Source of the DNA: Leclercia adecarboxylata
GTDB taxonomy: Bacteria > Pseudomonadota > Gammaproteobacteria > Enterobacterales > Enterobacteriaceae
Direction of reading: 5' to 3'
NCBI RefSeq assembly: GCF_006171285.1
Contig: NZ_CP040889.1
Span: forward strand, 806,001 to 870,000
Length of the DNA: 64,000 nt
Of the stretch, positions 41,028 through 51,859 are shown piece by piece (position 1 is the first letter of the stretch; the number at the start of each line of letters is the position of its first letter). Under the pieces are notes generated by a model. The model was not told the DNA's origin and did not search any database. It worked only from the letters and a program-made list of their open reading frames with translations. Both the position numbers and the translations under genes were made by a program.

Positions 41028-41354
41028 TTAACTTCCGCGATAGGTAGACCAGCCGCCAGGGGCAATCAAAAACGGCAGATGGTAGCGATCGCCCGCCGTC
41101 TCCCGGATGGCAAAATCAATCTGCGCGCTCAGAAAGATCGTCTCCCGGCCACCGGCGGCAAACCACTCTCCAGTCGCCGCCGTCAGGCGGTAGCGCCCTG
41201 CCGCCAGTTGCCCGGCGCCGAGCTCGCCGATTCGCCCGTTCTCGTCCGTCACGCCTGCGGCAATCTGCGCGCCTTCCCGCTCCAGCGTCACCTTCACCCC
41301 CTGCGCCGGTCGGCCGGTAGAGATATCCAGAATATGGGTGCTTAAGGTACTCAT
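41028..41354 (-). CDS. hpxT: 5-hydroxyisourate hydrolase HpxT
   Basis: A 108-residue transthyretin-related protein with STHILDISTGRPA at the start, RYRLT in the middle and the diagnostic C-terminal YRGS. It hydrolyses 5-hydroxyisourate, made by HpxO, to OHCU. No periplasmic signal is present. The 3' member of hpxPQT, overlapping hpxQ by four bases. Confidence 0.95.
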   Translation of the reverse strand: MSTLSTHILDISTGRPAQGVKVTLEREGAQIAAGVTDENGRIGELGAGQLAAGRYRLTAATGEWFAAGGRETIFLSAQIDFAIRETAGDRYHLPFLIAPGGWSTYRGS

Positions 41355-41851
41355 TCGCCAATGGCTCCTTCCAGTCGTAATAACGTAATTTCGCGCAGCT
41401 GCGCTAACGCATCCTGCACCTCTGCACTGTCGCTGTTGTCTAAACGGCGCGACAGCGCCTGTAGAATATCCTCCCCGCTGCGCCCTTTAGCGCGGATCAG
41501 AAAGACCCGCCCAAATCGCGCCTCGTAGCGGGCATTGCCCTCCCTGAGGGCCCGGGCCAGGGCGGCATCGCCATCGTTAACGCTGGCCTGTTCCTGACGC
41601 GACAGCGCCGCGTGCTGCTGCTCACCCGCGGGCTTTTCTCCGATGCGCGGATGGGCGCTCAGGGCCTGGTTCAGCTCAACTTCTCCCCAGGAGGCCATCA
41701 GCTGCTGCGCGGCATGCAGCATTGCCTCACGGGAGCGCCAGGGGCGCCCCTCAGCCAGCGCCGTCGCCCAGCCGGGAACGGCGACGCAGGGAGCCAGCAG
41801 GGTAGCGGCCTCTGCGACGCTCAGGCGGTTAAAGTGATTCAGCGTGATCAT
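41351..41851 (-). CDS. hpxQ: OHCU decarboxylase HpxQ
   Basis: A 166-residue enzyme that decarboxylates OHCU to (S)-allantoin. Family motifs: LNHFNRLSVAEAATLLAPC, WRSREAMLHAA, the catalytic LSAHPRIGEKP with His, the helical NARYEARFGRVFLIRAKGRSGEDILQALSRRL. Starts inside the end of hpxP (23-base overlap). Confidence 0.94.
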   Translation of the reverse strand: MITLNHFNRLSVAEAATLLAPCVAVPGWATALAEGRPWRSREAMLHAAQQLMASWGEVELNQALSAHPRIGEKPAGEQQHAALSRQEQASVNDGDAALARALREGNARYEARFGRVFLIRAKGRSGEDILQALSRRLDNSDSAEVQDALAQLREITLLRLEGAIGE

Positions 41852-43211
41852 CAGCGCTCCTTTTTACCGCCGCGGCGGTTGATGTCTCTTCCGGGATAAT
41901 CAGATTGAGGATAATCGCGACCAGACCACCGCTGGTGGCCGCTGAGCCGAACAGGTTCTCAACCACCGGCGGGAAATGGGCCAGGAATTCAGGCACGGCT
42001 TCGATACCCAGCCCAAAGCCAAATGCCAGACCGACAATCAGCATATCGCGGCGGGTCAGCGGTTTCTGGGTCACGATGCGGATCCCCGCCGCGACCACGC
42101 AACCAAACATCACCATGGTCGCGCCGCCCAGTACCGGCGCCGGGATCTGACGAAGGAGCTCGCCAAAGGGTGGGAACAACCCCAACAAAATCAGGATCCC
42201 ACCGATATAGCGGCCAACGTAGCGGCTGGCAACGCCGGTCATCTGGATCACGCCGTTGTTCTGCGCAAAGGTGGTGTTCGGAAAAGCGCAGAGCATCGCC
42301 GCCACCATACAGCTGATCCCGTCCGCCATAATGCCGCCTTTCAGACGCGTACGAAAGGCACGATCGTCGATGGACTGCTGCGAAATCAGGCTGTTGGCCG
42401 TCAGATCGCCGACGGCTTCCAGAATGCAGACCAGCGATACCAGCGCAATGGGCAAAAAGATCGCGCCGTTAAACTCAAAGCCAAACGGGAAGAGCTGGGG
42501 CAGGCGGAACCAGACGTCGCCAACGGGCTTAAGCTGGAAACTTCCGCTCAGGGCGGCCGCCAGGCAGCCGACGGCGATGCCTGTCACCACCGACGAAAGT
42601 CGCAGCCAGCGGTTTTTCATGCAGCTGAGCAGGACGATGGTGCCCAGCGTCACGGCGCCGAGCGTGATATTGCCCATACTGGCGAACTCTTTTGCATGCT
42701 CCCCGCCGCTCCAGTTGACGATGCTGACCTTAATCAGGCTCATGCCAATCAGCGCAATAACGCTACCGGTAATAATCGGGGTAAAAATTCGCTTCAGGGG
42801 TTCGATAAAGCGGCTGACGATACAGGGAACCAGTGCGGCAACGAAATTGACGCCAAACAGCATAGCCATAATATCCTGCGGCGTGCCCCCCTGCCCCTTT
42901 ACCCACATGCCACCTGCGATCGCCACCCCGAGAAAAGCAAAGCTGGTGCCCTGCATACAGATCATGCCGGCGCCAACGCCCCACAGGCGGTTAGATTGTA
43001 AAAAGGTGCCGATACCCGATGCCAGCAGGGACATGCTGATTAAATAAGGCAGCCACTGCTCTAACCCTAATGCAGCCCCGATAATCAGCGGCGGCGTAAT
43101 AATTCCCACCAGCCCGGCAAGCACATGCTGTAGCGCGCTGAAAATAGCCGGAACCGGCGGAATCTGCTGCTCAAGGCCGTACAGTAAGCCACCGTTCTTT
43201 TCCTCTGACAT
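41829..43211 (-). CDS. hpxP: NCS2 purine permease HpxP
   Basis: A 460-residue NCS2/UraA-type transporter with about fourteen hydrophobic segments. QHVLAGLVGIITPPLIIGAALGL, QGTSFAFLGVAI and the signature-like TANSLISQQSIDDRAFRTRLKGGIMADG and NNGVIQMTGVASRYVG segments support xanthine/urate-type specificity. Promoter-proximal gene of hpxPQT. Confidence 0.93.
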   Translation of the reverse strand: MSEEKNGGLLYGLEQQIPPVPAIFSALQHVLAGLVGIITPPLIIGAALGLEQWLPYLISMSLLASGIGTFLQSNRLWGVGAGMICMQGTSFAFLGVAIAGGMWVKGQGGTPQDIMAMLFGVNFVAALVPCIVSRFIEPLKRIFTPIITGSVIALIGMSLIKVSIVNWSGGEHAKEFASMGNITLGAVTLGTIVLLSCMKNRWLRLSSVVTGIAVGCLAAALSGSFQLKPVGDVWFRLPQLFPFGFEFNGAIFLPIALVSLVCILEAVGDLTANSLISQQSIDDRAFRTRLKGGIMADGISCMVAAMLCAFPNTTFAQNNGVIQMTGVASRYVGRYIGGILILLGLFPPFGELLRQIPAPVLGGATMVMFGCVVAAGIRIVTQKPLTRRDMLIVGLAFGFGLGIEAVPEFLAHFPPVVENLFGSAATSGGLVAIILNLIIPEETSTAAAVKRSADDHAESL

Positions 43212-43250
43212 AGTCTTTCATCCCGTTGCGAATAAGCGTGCAGTGGCAAT

Positions 43251-43266
43251 TGCATAAACCAGGCCA
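43251..43266 (-). promoter_or_regulatory. Candidate sigma-54 promoter of hpxPQT
   Basis: Minus strand TGGCCTGGTTTATGCA, with GG-N10-GC spacing and three deviations from consensus. Predicted start is about 30 bases before the hpxP ATG. Confidence 0.6.
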
Positions 43267-43506
43267 GATTTGCTCACTTTTTGTCACTACTGGATTTACA
43301 CCTTTAATATCAGTTAATTAATCGCTTCCTCAGTCAATAACCAGCGGTCTGAAACGCACCTGCCTCATGAAACATTAGATTCTTAATTAGCTTTCAGGAA
43401 ACTATTGATTCACAAAAGAGCAACATTTACCCCATTACGCCCTCCTTTTGTGCAAACGCCGCCGTAAAAGACGCCGGAAAGCGCCAGATGCCTCCGATCG
43501 TCATTG

Positions 43507-43522
43507 TGGTACGCAAATTGCT
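43507..43522 (+). promoter_or_regulatory. Sigma-54 promoter of hpxO
   Basis: TGGTACGCAAATTGCT has the exact -24/-12 spacing and a good TTGCT element, about 34 bp before the hpxO start codon. Confidence 0.72.
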
Positions 43523-43555
43523 CAAGGCTATTACAACGCAAAACAGGAGAAGAAT

Positions 43556-44710
43556 ATGAAAGCACTGGTGATTGGGGGCGGGATTGGCGGTCTGAGCGCG
43601 GCGGTGGCGCTAAAAAATGCGGGTATCGAGTGCGAGGTCTTTGAGGCCGTAAAAGAGATCAAACCGGTGGGCGCCGCCATCTCCATCTGGCCGAATGGCG
43701 TAAAATGCATGCGCCACCTGGGTATGGGCGAAATTATCGACAGCTACGGCGGCCCGATGCATTTTCTGGCCTATAAAGAACACCGCCGGGCAGAGACCCT
43801 CACGCAGTTCAGCCTTGCTCCGCTGGTGGAGCGCACCGGCGGACGTCCCAGCCCGATATCCCGTGCAGAATTGCAGCGCGAGATGCTCGACTTCTGGGGA
43901 CGCGATGCCGTGCAGTTCGGTAAACGCGTGACCCGCTGCGAAGAGAATGCCGACGGCGTCTGCATCTGGTTCACCGATGGCTCAACGGCACAGGGGGATT
44001 TCCTGATTGCCGCCGACGGTAGCCATTCCGCGCTGCGCCCGTATGTGCTCGGCTACACTCCGCCGCGCCGCTACGCGGGCTACGTTAACTGGAATGGGCT
44101 GGTGGATATTGATGAAACCATCGCCCCCGGCAATCAATGGACCACGTTTGTCGGCGAGGGAAAACGCGTCTCGCTGATGCCGGTCTCCGGCGGCCGCTTT
44201 TACTTTTTCTTCGACGTTCCGCTGCCGCTGGGCCTCCCGGAAGATCGCAGTACCCTGCGCGCTGACCTTAGCCGCTACTTCAGCGGATGGGCGCCGCAGG
44301 TGCAAAAGCTGATCGCCACTCTCGACCCGCAGACCACAAACCGGATCGAGATCCATGATATCGAACCCTTCGATAAACTGGTGCGCGGGAAAGTAGCGCT
44401 GCTGGGGGATGCGGGGCACAGCACCACACCGGATATCGGCCAGGGCGGCTGCGCGGCAATGGAGGATGCGGTGGTGCTGGGGGATCTGTTCCGCCAGAGT
44501 CAGGACATTTCACAGGTGTTAGGCCAGTATGAAACGCTACGCCGGGACCGGGTCCGCGACCTGGTGCTGAAGGCGCGCAAACGGTGCGATGTCACCCACG
44601 GTAAAGACAGGGCGCTGACAGAGGCGTGGTATCAGGAGCTGAAGGCTGAGACCGGAGAGCGGATCATCAATGGCCTGTGTGAAACCATTCAGGGCGGGCC
44701 GTTGGGCTAA
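43556..44710 (+). CDS. hpxO: FAD-dependent urate hydroxylase HpxO
   Basis: A 384-residue class A flavin monooxygenase that oxidises urate to 5-hydroxyisourate, replacing uricase. It shows the GGGIGG FAD motif at residues 7-12, the second FAD motif ALLGDAGH, and the three residues reported as important in the K. pneumoniae enzyme: Arg204, Tyr216 and Asp293. The length equals that enzyme. The ATG at 43556 follows CAGGAGAAG and replaces a 36-codon longer frame. Confidence 0.96.
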   Translation: MKALVIGGGIGGLSAAVALKNAGIECEVFEAVKEIKPVGAAISIWPNGVKCMRHLGMGEIIDSYGGPMHFLAYKEHRRAETLTQFSLAPLVERTGGRPSPISRAELQREMLDFWGRDAVQFGKRVTRCEENADGVCIWFTDGSTAQGDFLIAADGSHSALRPYVLGYTPPRRYAGYVNWNGLVDIDETIAPGNQWTTFVGEGKRVSLMPVSGGRFYFFFDVPLPLGLPEDRSTLRADLSRYFSGWAPQVQKLIATLDPQTTNRIEIHDIEPFDKLVRGKVALLGDAGHSTTPDIGQGGCAAMEDAVVLGDLFRQSQDISQVLGQYETLRRDRVRDLVLKARKRCDVTHGKDRALTEAWYQELKAETGERIINGLCETIQGGPLG

Positions 44711-44747
44711 ACGCGGCGGCTGTTCGGGCTTTTGTGGACAACACCGG

Positions 44748-45659
44748 TTAGGGCGCAGCCTGCATCATCTCCATAACCCCGGTCAGCTTCTGGATAGCCA
44801 TCTGCGCCGGGCGGGAAAGCTGGCGCGAGGGTGCGGTGCACAGGGCCAGCGTCAGCGGCCGCAGCAGCTTATTACGCAGCGGTATAAATGCCAGGCGCCC
44901 CTCCTTCACCTCATCCAGAACATCCAGTCGGCTAAGGACGGTAACGCCGCTGCCTTTCAACAGCAGCGATTTAATCAGCCGGATGTCGTTGCAGCGCACG
45001 CTATTTGCCGGGGAAAAATCATAATGGCGATAGAGCATCGACACCCGCTCATGCACGATGAGCGGTGCCCCGGCAATGATATGCCGCTCGTCGCTTAATT
45101 CCCCCAGTGAGAGCATCGCAGCCTGAGCCCGGGGATGATCCGGGCGCATCACCACCCCCATCTCCAGCTCGGCAAATGCCAGCACGCTCAGTCCGGCCTG
45201 GCCTTCGGGATCGAGGATCAGGCCAAAATCGAGATCCGCCTGCCGCACCCGCTGGCTGACGGTATGGCTGTCCGCCACCTGCAGGTTCAGCTCCAGCCAG
45301 TGCCAGCTGCCAATAATCTCCGCCAGCGCGGCGGCAAAACATCCTTCCGCCAGGGCCTGCACCATGCCGACGCTGACGGTGCCGCGCTTCAGCCCCTGAA
45401 GCTCATCAAATTTCTGCCGCGTAAGCTGAAACTCCTTTTGCCAGCGCAGCAGATTTTCATACAGCAGCTCGCCAGCCGTGGTCATACGCAGCCCTTCGGG
45501 CAGACGCTCAAACAGCGGCGTACCGAACGCCTCCTCGGCCTGCAAAATTTGCCGGTTAATCGCCGAGGCGGAAATATGCAGTTTTTCCGCCGCCCGGCGC
45601 AGGCTACCGCTGCGGGCCACTTCGGTAAAATAGACAGCAAAACGCGAAAATGGACTCAT
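44748..45659 (-). CDS. hpxR: LysR-family regulator HpxR
   Basis: A 303-residue LysR regulator: FAVYFTEVARSGSLRRAAEKLHISASAINRQILQAEEAFGTPLFERLPEGLRMT then an effector domain. Divergent from hpxDE, which its Klebsiella homologue activates in response to hypoxanthine. ATG at 45659 chosen; an upstream TTG at 45683 would add eight residues. Confidence 0.9.
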   Translation of the reverse strand: MSPFSRFAVYFTEVARSGSLRRAAEKLHISASAINRQILQAEEAFGTPLFERLPEGLRMTTAGELLYENLLRWQKEFQLTRQKFDELQGLKRGTVSVGMVQALAEGCFAAALAEIIGSWHWLELNLQVADSHTVSQRVRQADLDFGLILDPEGQAGLSVLAFAELEMGVVMRPDHPRAQAAMLSLGELSDERHIIAGAPLIVHERVSMLYRHYDFSPANSVRCNDIRLIKSLLLKGSGVTVLSRLDVLDEVKEGRLAFIPLRNKLLRPLTLALCTAPSRQLSRPAQMAIQKLTGVMEMMQAAP

Positions 45660-45783
45660 TCTGGCCTGTTCTCTTTTTTGCAACGCATAGCTGAATTAAT
45701 GGCGATGGATGTCAACACCCTAATATGGCAACAATAAACTCACAACAATTAAACAATTATTTGTGTGAGCAGGAAAAGACGCC

Positions 45784-46821
45784 ATGAACAGAACGCAACC
45801 CACGCCCCCCGCCCATTGCACCTTTGAGCCTGACGACTGGCTGCGTCTGGCGAAATGCTGGCACCCGGTCGCCCGCGCCTGCGATATCGGCCCGGCGCCA
45901 GTAAAAGCCACCCTGCTGGATGAGCAGCTGGTGATCTACCGCATTAAAGGCCAGGTGGTGGTAGCCCGCGATGTCTGTCCCCATCGCGGCGTACCGCTGA
46001 CGCTCGGTTTTCACGATGAAGAGGGGATCGTCTGCCCCTATCACGGGCTGCGCTTCGGCGAAGAGGGCCGCTGCAATCGCATCCCCTCCAGTCCCGATCA
46101 GCCGGTTCCGGCTAAGCTTCATCTCACCGCATTTGCGGTGGAGGAGCGCTACGGCCTGATCTGGACCTGTCTGGACTTCGATCCGCAGGATCCTGTGCCG
46201 CTGCCGGTCATGCCGCACTGGCACGATGAGGGCTTTCAGCAAATCAACTGCCCGGGGTTTGAGGTCAAGGGTTTTGCCGGTCGTCAGGTCGAAGGGTTTC
46301 TTGATGTGGCCCACTTCGCGTGGATCCATACCGACACCTTTGCCGATCCGGATAATCAGGTCGTGCCGACCTACAGCACCCAGGAGACACCGTCAGGCTT
46401 CAGTGCCGATTACTGGAGTTCGGTGAGCAACTATCCCCCGAGCGCCGGTTTTCGGGCGCCGGAGGGTTTCCAGTGGCTACGCCATTTTGAAATGCATCTG
46501 CCCTTTACCGCCACCCTGACCATCCATTTCCCCGGCGATGATCGGCTGGTGATCATGAACGCCGCCTCGCCGGTCTCCTCGCGGATCACCCGCATGTTTG
46601 CGCCCATCGCGCGTAATTTCGATCTGCACGTGCCGGTGGAAGAGGTGCACGCCTTCAATCTGCGCATCTTTGAGGAGGATCGCCTGATGGTGGAGACGCA
46701 GCGTCCGGAAAGATTGCCGCTGGATTTAACCCTTGAGGCCCACATTCCCGCCGACCGCAGCTCCATCGCCTACCGCCGTGGTCTTAAGAAAATGGGTTTC
46801 GGCGACTTTTTCCTTGTCTGA
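45784..46821 (+). CDS. hpxD: Rieske oxygenase HpxD, (hypo)xanthine hydroxylation
   Basis: A 345-residue oxygenase component of the two-protein system that oxidises hypoxanthine and xanthine to urate, replacing molybdenum xanthine dehydrogenase. Rieske ligands are Cys65-X-His67 and Cys84-X2-His87. The mononuclear iron site is in GFLDVAHFAWIH with His177 and His182. Related to phthalate dioxygenase-type enzymes. Starts 101 bases from hpxR, divergent. Confidence 0.95.
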   Translation: MNRTQPTPPAHCTFEPDDWLRLAKCWHPVARACDIGPAPVKATLLDEQLVIYRIKGQVVVARDVCPHRGVPLTLGFHDEEGIVCPYHGLRFGEEGRCNRIPSSPDQPVPAKLHLTAFAVEERYGLIWTCLDFDPQDPVPLPVMPHWHDEGFQQINCPGFEVKGFAGRQVEGFLDVAHFAWIHTDTFADPDNQVVPTYSTQETPSGFSADYWSSVSNYPPSAGFRAPEGFQWLRHFEMHLPFTATLTIHFPGDDRLVIMNAASPVSSRITRMFAPIARNFDLHVPVEEVHAFNLRIFEEDRLMVETQRPERLPLDLTLEAHIPADRSSIAYRRGLKKMGFGDFFLV

Positions 46822-46833
46822 AGGAGCACCATC

Positions 46834-47802
46834 ATGAGCGAACTACTCGATGTTGTTGTGGACGGCCTCTGGCGACAGGGGAGCCACAGCCTCGCCGTCA
46901 GGCTGGTGGCCGAAAACGGTTTGCCGCTCCCCGTCTGGCAGCCCGGCGCGCATATCGATGTGCATCTGCCCTGCGGGCTTATCCGCCAGTATTCCCTCAC
47001 CGGAGCGCAGCGCGAGCAGGACGGGTATCTGATTTGCGTGGCGCTGGAGAGCGGATCCCGCGGCGGGTCCCGCTATATTCACCAGCAGTTGCGCCCCGGC
47101 CAGAGGCTGGCTATCTCCCGCCCGCGAAATCTGTTCCCTTTACTGTCGGCAGAACGGGTGATGCTGCTGGCGGCCGGGATTGGCATAACGCCGCTGTATG
47201 CCATGGCATTGCAGCTGGAGGCGCAGGGGGTGCCCTTTACCCTGCACTATTATCTGAAAACCCGTCATCACGGGGCCTTTGTCAGGGAGCTGCAGCAGGC
47301 GTTCAACATCGGGAGTGTAGTGATTCACTGTTCGAGTGAGGGGAGCAGCGCCCGCCATCACCTGTCCGCCGCGCTGGCAGAATCAACATCCGGGACCCCG
47401 ATTTACCTTTGTGGACCCGCTGGCTTTATGGCGCATGCACGTCACGCCGCGCTGGAACAGGGCTGGCCGGAGACGCTGATCCACAGCGAAGCCTTCCAGC
47501 CCCTCGCAACGCCTGCCGACGCGCAGGCGGGAGAGACCTTCTGGGTGACCCTCGCGTCATCCGGTGAACGGTGGCCAGTGCCCCCGCATCAAACCATCGC
47601 CCAGGTCCTTCAGGAGAACGGCATCGACGTTCCCCTCTCCTGCGAGATGGGGATTTGCGGGGCCTGCCTGACCCCGGTGCTGGAGGGGATTATTGACCAC
47701 CGCGACACCGTCCAGTCGGCGGCTGAAAAATCGGCCAGCACACAGCAGATTGCCCTTTGCTGCTCGCGCAGCCGGTCAGCGGATCTGCGTCTGGATATGT
47801 AA
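46834..47802 (+). CDS. hpxE: Flavin/2Fe-2S reductase HpxE
   Basis: A 322-residue phthalate dioxygenase reductase-type protein that passes electrons from NAD(P)H to HpxD. Order of domains: flavin (RQYSLTGAQ, SRGGSRYIHQQL), nucleotide binding (MLLAAGIGITPLYAMA, IYLCGPAGFM), and C-terminal ferredoxin with Cys270, Cys275, Cys278 (SCEMGICGAC) and Cys309/310. It lies 12 bases after hpxD. Confidence 0.94.
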   Translation: MSELLDVVVDGLWRQGSHSLAVRLVAENGLPLPVWQPGAHIDVHLPCGLIRQYSLTGAQREQDGYLICVALESGSRGGSRYIHQQLRPGQRLAISRPRNLFPLLSAERVMLLAAGIGITPLYAMALQLEAQGVPFTLHYYLKTRHHGAFVRELQQAFNIGSVVIHCSSEGSSARHHLSAALAESTSGTPIYLCGPAGFMAHARHAALEQGWPETLIHSEAFQPLATPADAQAGETFWVTLASSGERWPVPPHQTIAQVLQENGIDVPLSCEMGICGACLTPVLEGIIDHRDTVQSAAEKSASTQQIALCCSRSRSADLRLDM

Positions 47803-47822
47803 GTGTTCCGGCGGCGTCTGCG

Positions 47823-48824
47823 TCAGAACCCTTCCAGCACAATCTTCCCGACCGCACGCCCGGTCTCTAACTGAGCATGGGCTTTCTGCAGATTTTCCGC
47901 CGAAATCGCCCCGTAGTGTTCACCCAGCGTCGTGGTGATAATTTTATCGTCAATCAGCCCGGCAACCCGGGTCAGCAGTTGGTGCTGCGCAACCATATCG
48001 GCGGTCTCAAACATAGACCGGGTGAACATAAACTCCCAGTGCAGGGAGATGCTTTTTGCCTTCAGCGGGCGGGCGTCCAGCGTCTCGGGATCGTCAATCA
48101 GCGCCAGTTTCCCCTGCGGTGCCAGGGCCTTAATGATCTCCGCGTAGTGCGTCGCGGTGTGGTTAAGGCTGGCGACGTGGGTCACCTCTTTGATTCCTGC
48201 GGCGGCGAGGGCTTCCGACAGCGGTTTGCTGTGATCGATAACATGATGCGCCCCCGCCTCCTGCACCCATTTCTGGCTTTCGGGACGTGACGCCGTACCT
48301 ACGACGGTCATTTTCGTCAGCTTACGCGCCAGCTGGACCAGGATCGAACCCACCCCGCCTGCGGCACCGACGATCAGCAGGGTATCGCCTTCGTTACCCT
48401 GCTCCTGAACGCCCAGGCGATCGAAGAGCATTTCCCACGCGGTGATGGCGGTTAACGGCATCGCCGCGGCAGCAGCGTTATCCAGGGTTTTGGGCTTCAG
48501 GGCCACAATACGCTCGTCCACCAGCTGGAACTCGCTGTTGCTGCCCGGCCGTCCCAGCGCCCCGGCGTACCAGACTTCATCCCCCGGGGCGAAAAGCGTC
48601 ACCGCTTCGCCCACCGCGGCAACAACCCCTACCGCATCCCAGCCGAGCACCCGTGGGGTATCGCCGCTAAACCCGGCGCGGACCTTGGTATCCACCGGGT
48701 TAACGGAGATAGCTTTTACTTCAATCAGCAGATCGTGACCTGTCGCCACCGGCTGCGGCACTTCGATATCCTGCAGGTAGGCGATGTTGTCAGGGGCGGA
48801 ACGGGTAATGGCAATGGCTTTCAT
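47823..48824 (-). CDS. Quinone oxidoreductase-like protein (zinc ADH family)
   Basis: A 333-residue medium-chain dehydrogenase/reductase. Segments: SVNPVDTKVRAG, PRVLGWDAVGVV, FAPGDEVWYAGA and the nucleotide motif GAAGGVGSILVQLA. Zinc-ligand cysteines of true alcohol dehydrogenases are missing, so it is of the quinone oxidoreductase type acting on NADPH. Substrate unknown. Divergent from a LysR gene that probably regulates it; not obviously part of purine metabolism. Confidence 0.85.
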   Translation of the reverse strand: MKAIAITRSAPDNIAYLQDIEVPQPVATGHDLLIEVKAISVNPVDTKVRAGFSGDTPRVLGWDAVGVVAAVGEAVTLFAPGDEVWYAGALGRPGSNSEFQLVDERIVALKPKTLDNAAAAAMPLTAITAWEMLFDRLGVQEQGNEGDTLLIVGAAGGVGSILVQLARKLTKMTVVGTASRPESQKWVQEAGAHHVIDHSKPLSEALAAAGIKEVTHVASLNHTATHYAEIIKALAPQGKLALIDDPETLDARPLKAKSISLHWEFMFTRSMFETADMVAQHQLLTRVAGLIDDKIITTTLGEHYGAISAENLQKAHAQLETGRAVGKIVLEGF

Positions 48825-48926
48825 AATCTCTCCGGCGTTTTATCGTGTGAGTCGCAATAATTTGATGGTAAAGCGAAGCTGTGACGGGAAAAATAGCCTC
48901 GCGGAGACAAGACTTATACTCGGGAG

Positions 48927-51151
<2,225 letters not shown>

Positions 51152-51155
<4 letters not shown>

Positions 51156-51841
51156 TTTGTTGCTCCCTGCAGGGCATCGCGATACCACTGGCAGATATGC
51201 TCCAGCCGGGTGATGGCAGAGCCGACCGTCACGGCCCATGCCCCGTGCTCAATGGCCTGCGCCGCCAGCTCCGGTGAGTTGTAGCGCCCTTCGGCCACCA
51301 CCCGGCAACCGGCCTGACTCAGGGTAGAAACCAGCGCCAGATCCGGCTCGACGGGGGTGACGTCTGAGGTGTAGCCCGAAAGCGTAGTGCCAATCAGCTC
51401 AACCCCCAACTGGCGGCAATACAGCCCGTCCTGCTCTGAGGAGCAGTCTGCCATGGCGATCAGCTGATGGTGGCGAATGCGCGCCAGCAGGGCCTCAACC
51501 GGTACAGGGCGCGGGCGCTGCGTACCGTCAAAGGCAATGATGCTGGCCCCCGCCTCGGCCAGCGCATCCACATCCTCCAGCCACGGCGTAATGCGCACCG
51601 GGGTGTCGGGCAGATCGCGCTTCACGATGCCGATAACCGGCACGCTCACCACTGCGCGTACCGCCCGCAGGTTTTCAATCCCTTCGATGCGCAGCCCCAC
51701 GGCACCCGCCTGCTCTGCCGCCAGCGCCATCGCCGCCACAATCTCCGGCTTATCCAGCGGGCTGTTGGGTACCGGCTGACACGAGACGATCAGCCCGCCC
51801 CGGGCCTTAACGTTTGCATCCAGTTCATCAAGGAACGACAT
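51152..51841 (-). CDS. nanE: ManNAc-6-phosphate 2-epimerase
   Basis: A 229-residue TIM-barrel enzyme identical in length to E. coli NanE, converting ManNAc-6-P to GlcNAc-6-P. Motifs: [41 protein letters not shown] and a C-terminal [15 protein letters not shown] and [10 protein letters not shown]. Lies 18 bases after nanT. Confidence 0.95.
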
Positions 51842-51859
51842 AACTCCTCCGTTAAAAAT

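Larger units (their letters stand above)
43212..43555. other. Divergent hpxP-hpxO control region
   Basis: About 340 AT-rich bases with a sigma-54 type promoter at each end, one pointing to hpxP and one to hpxO. The middle should hold shared activator sites, but I found no convincing NtrC palindrome. Confidence 0.6.

Noticed and set aside
42256..43047. 263-codon and 341-codon plus-strand frames opposite hpxP
   Set aside because: Products of GC-rich codon bias opposite a clear NCS2 transporter; no protein features.
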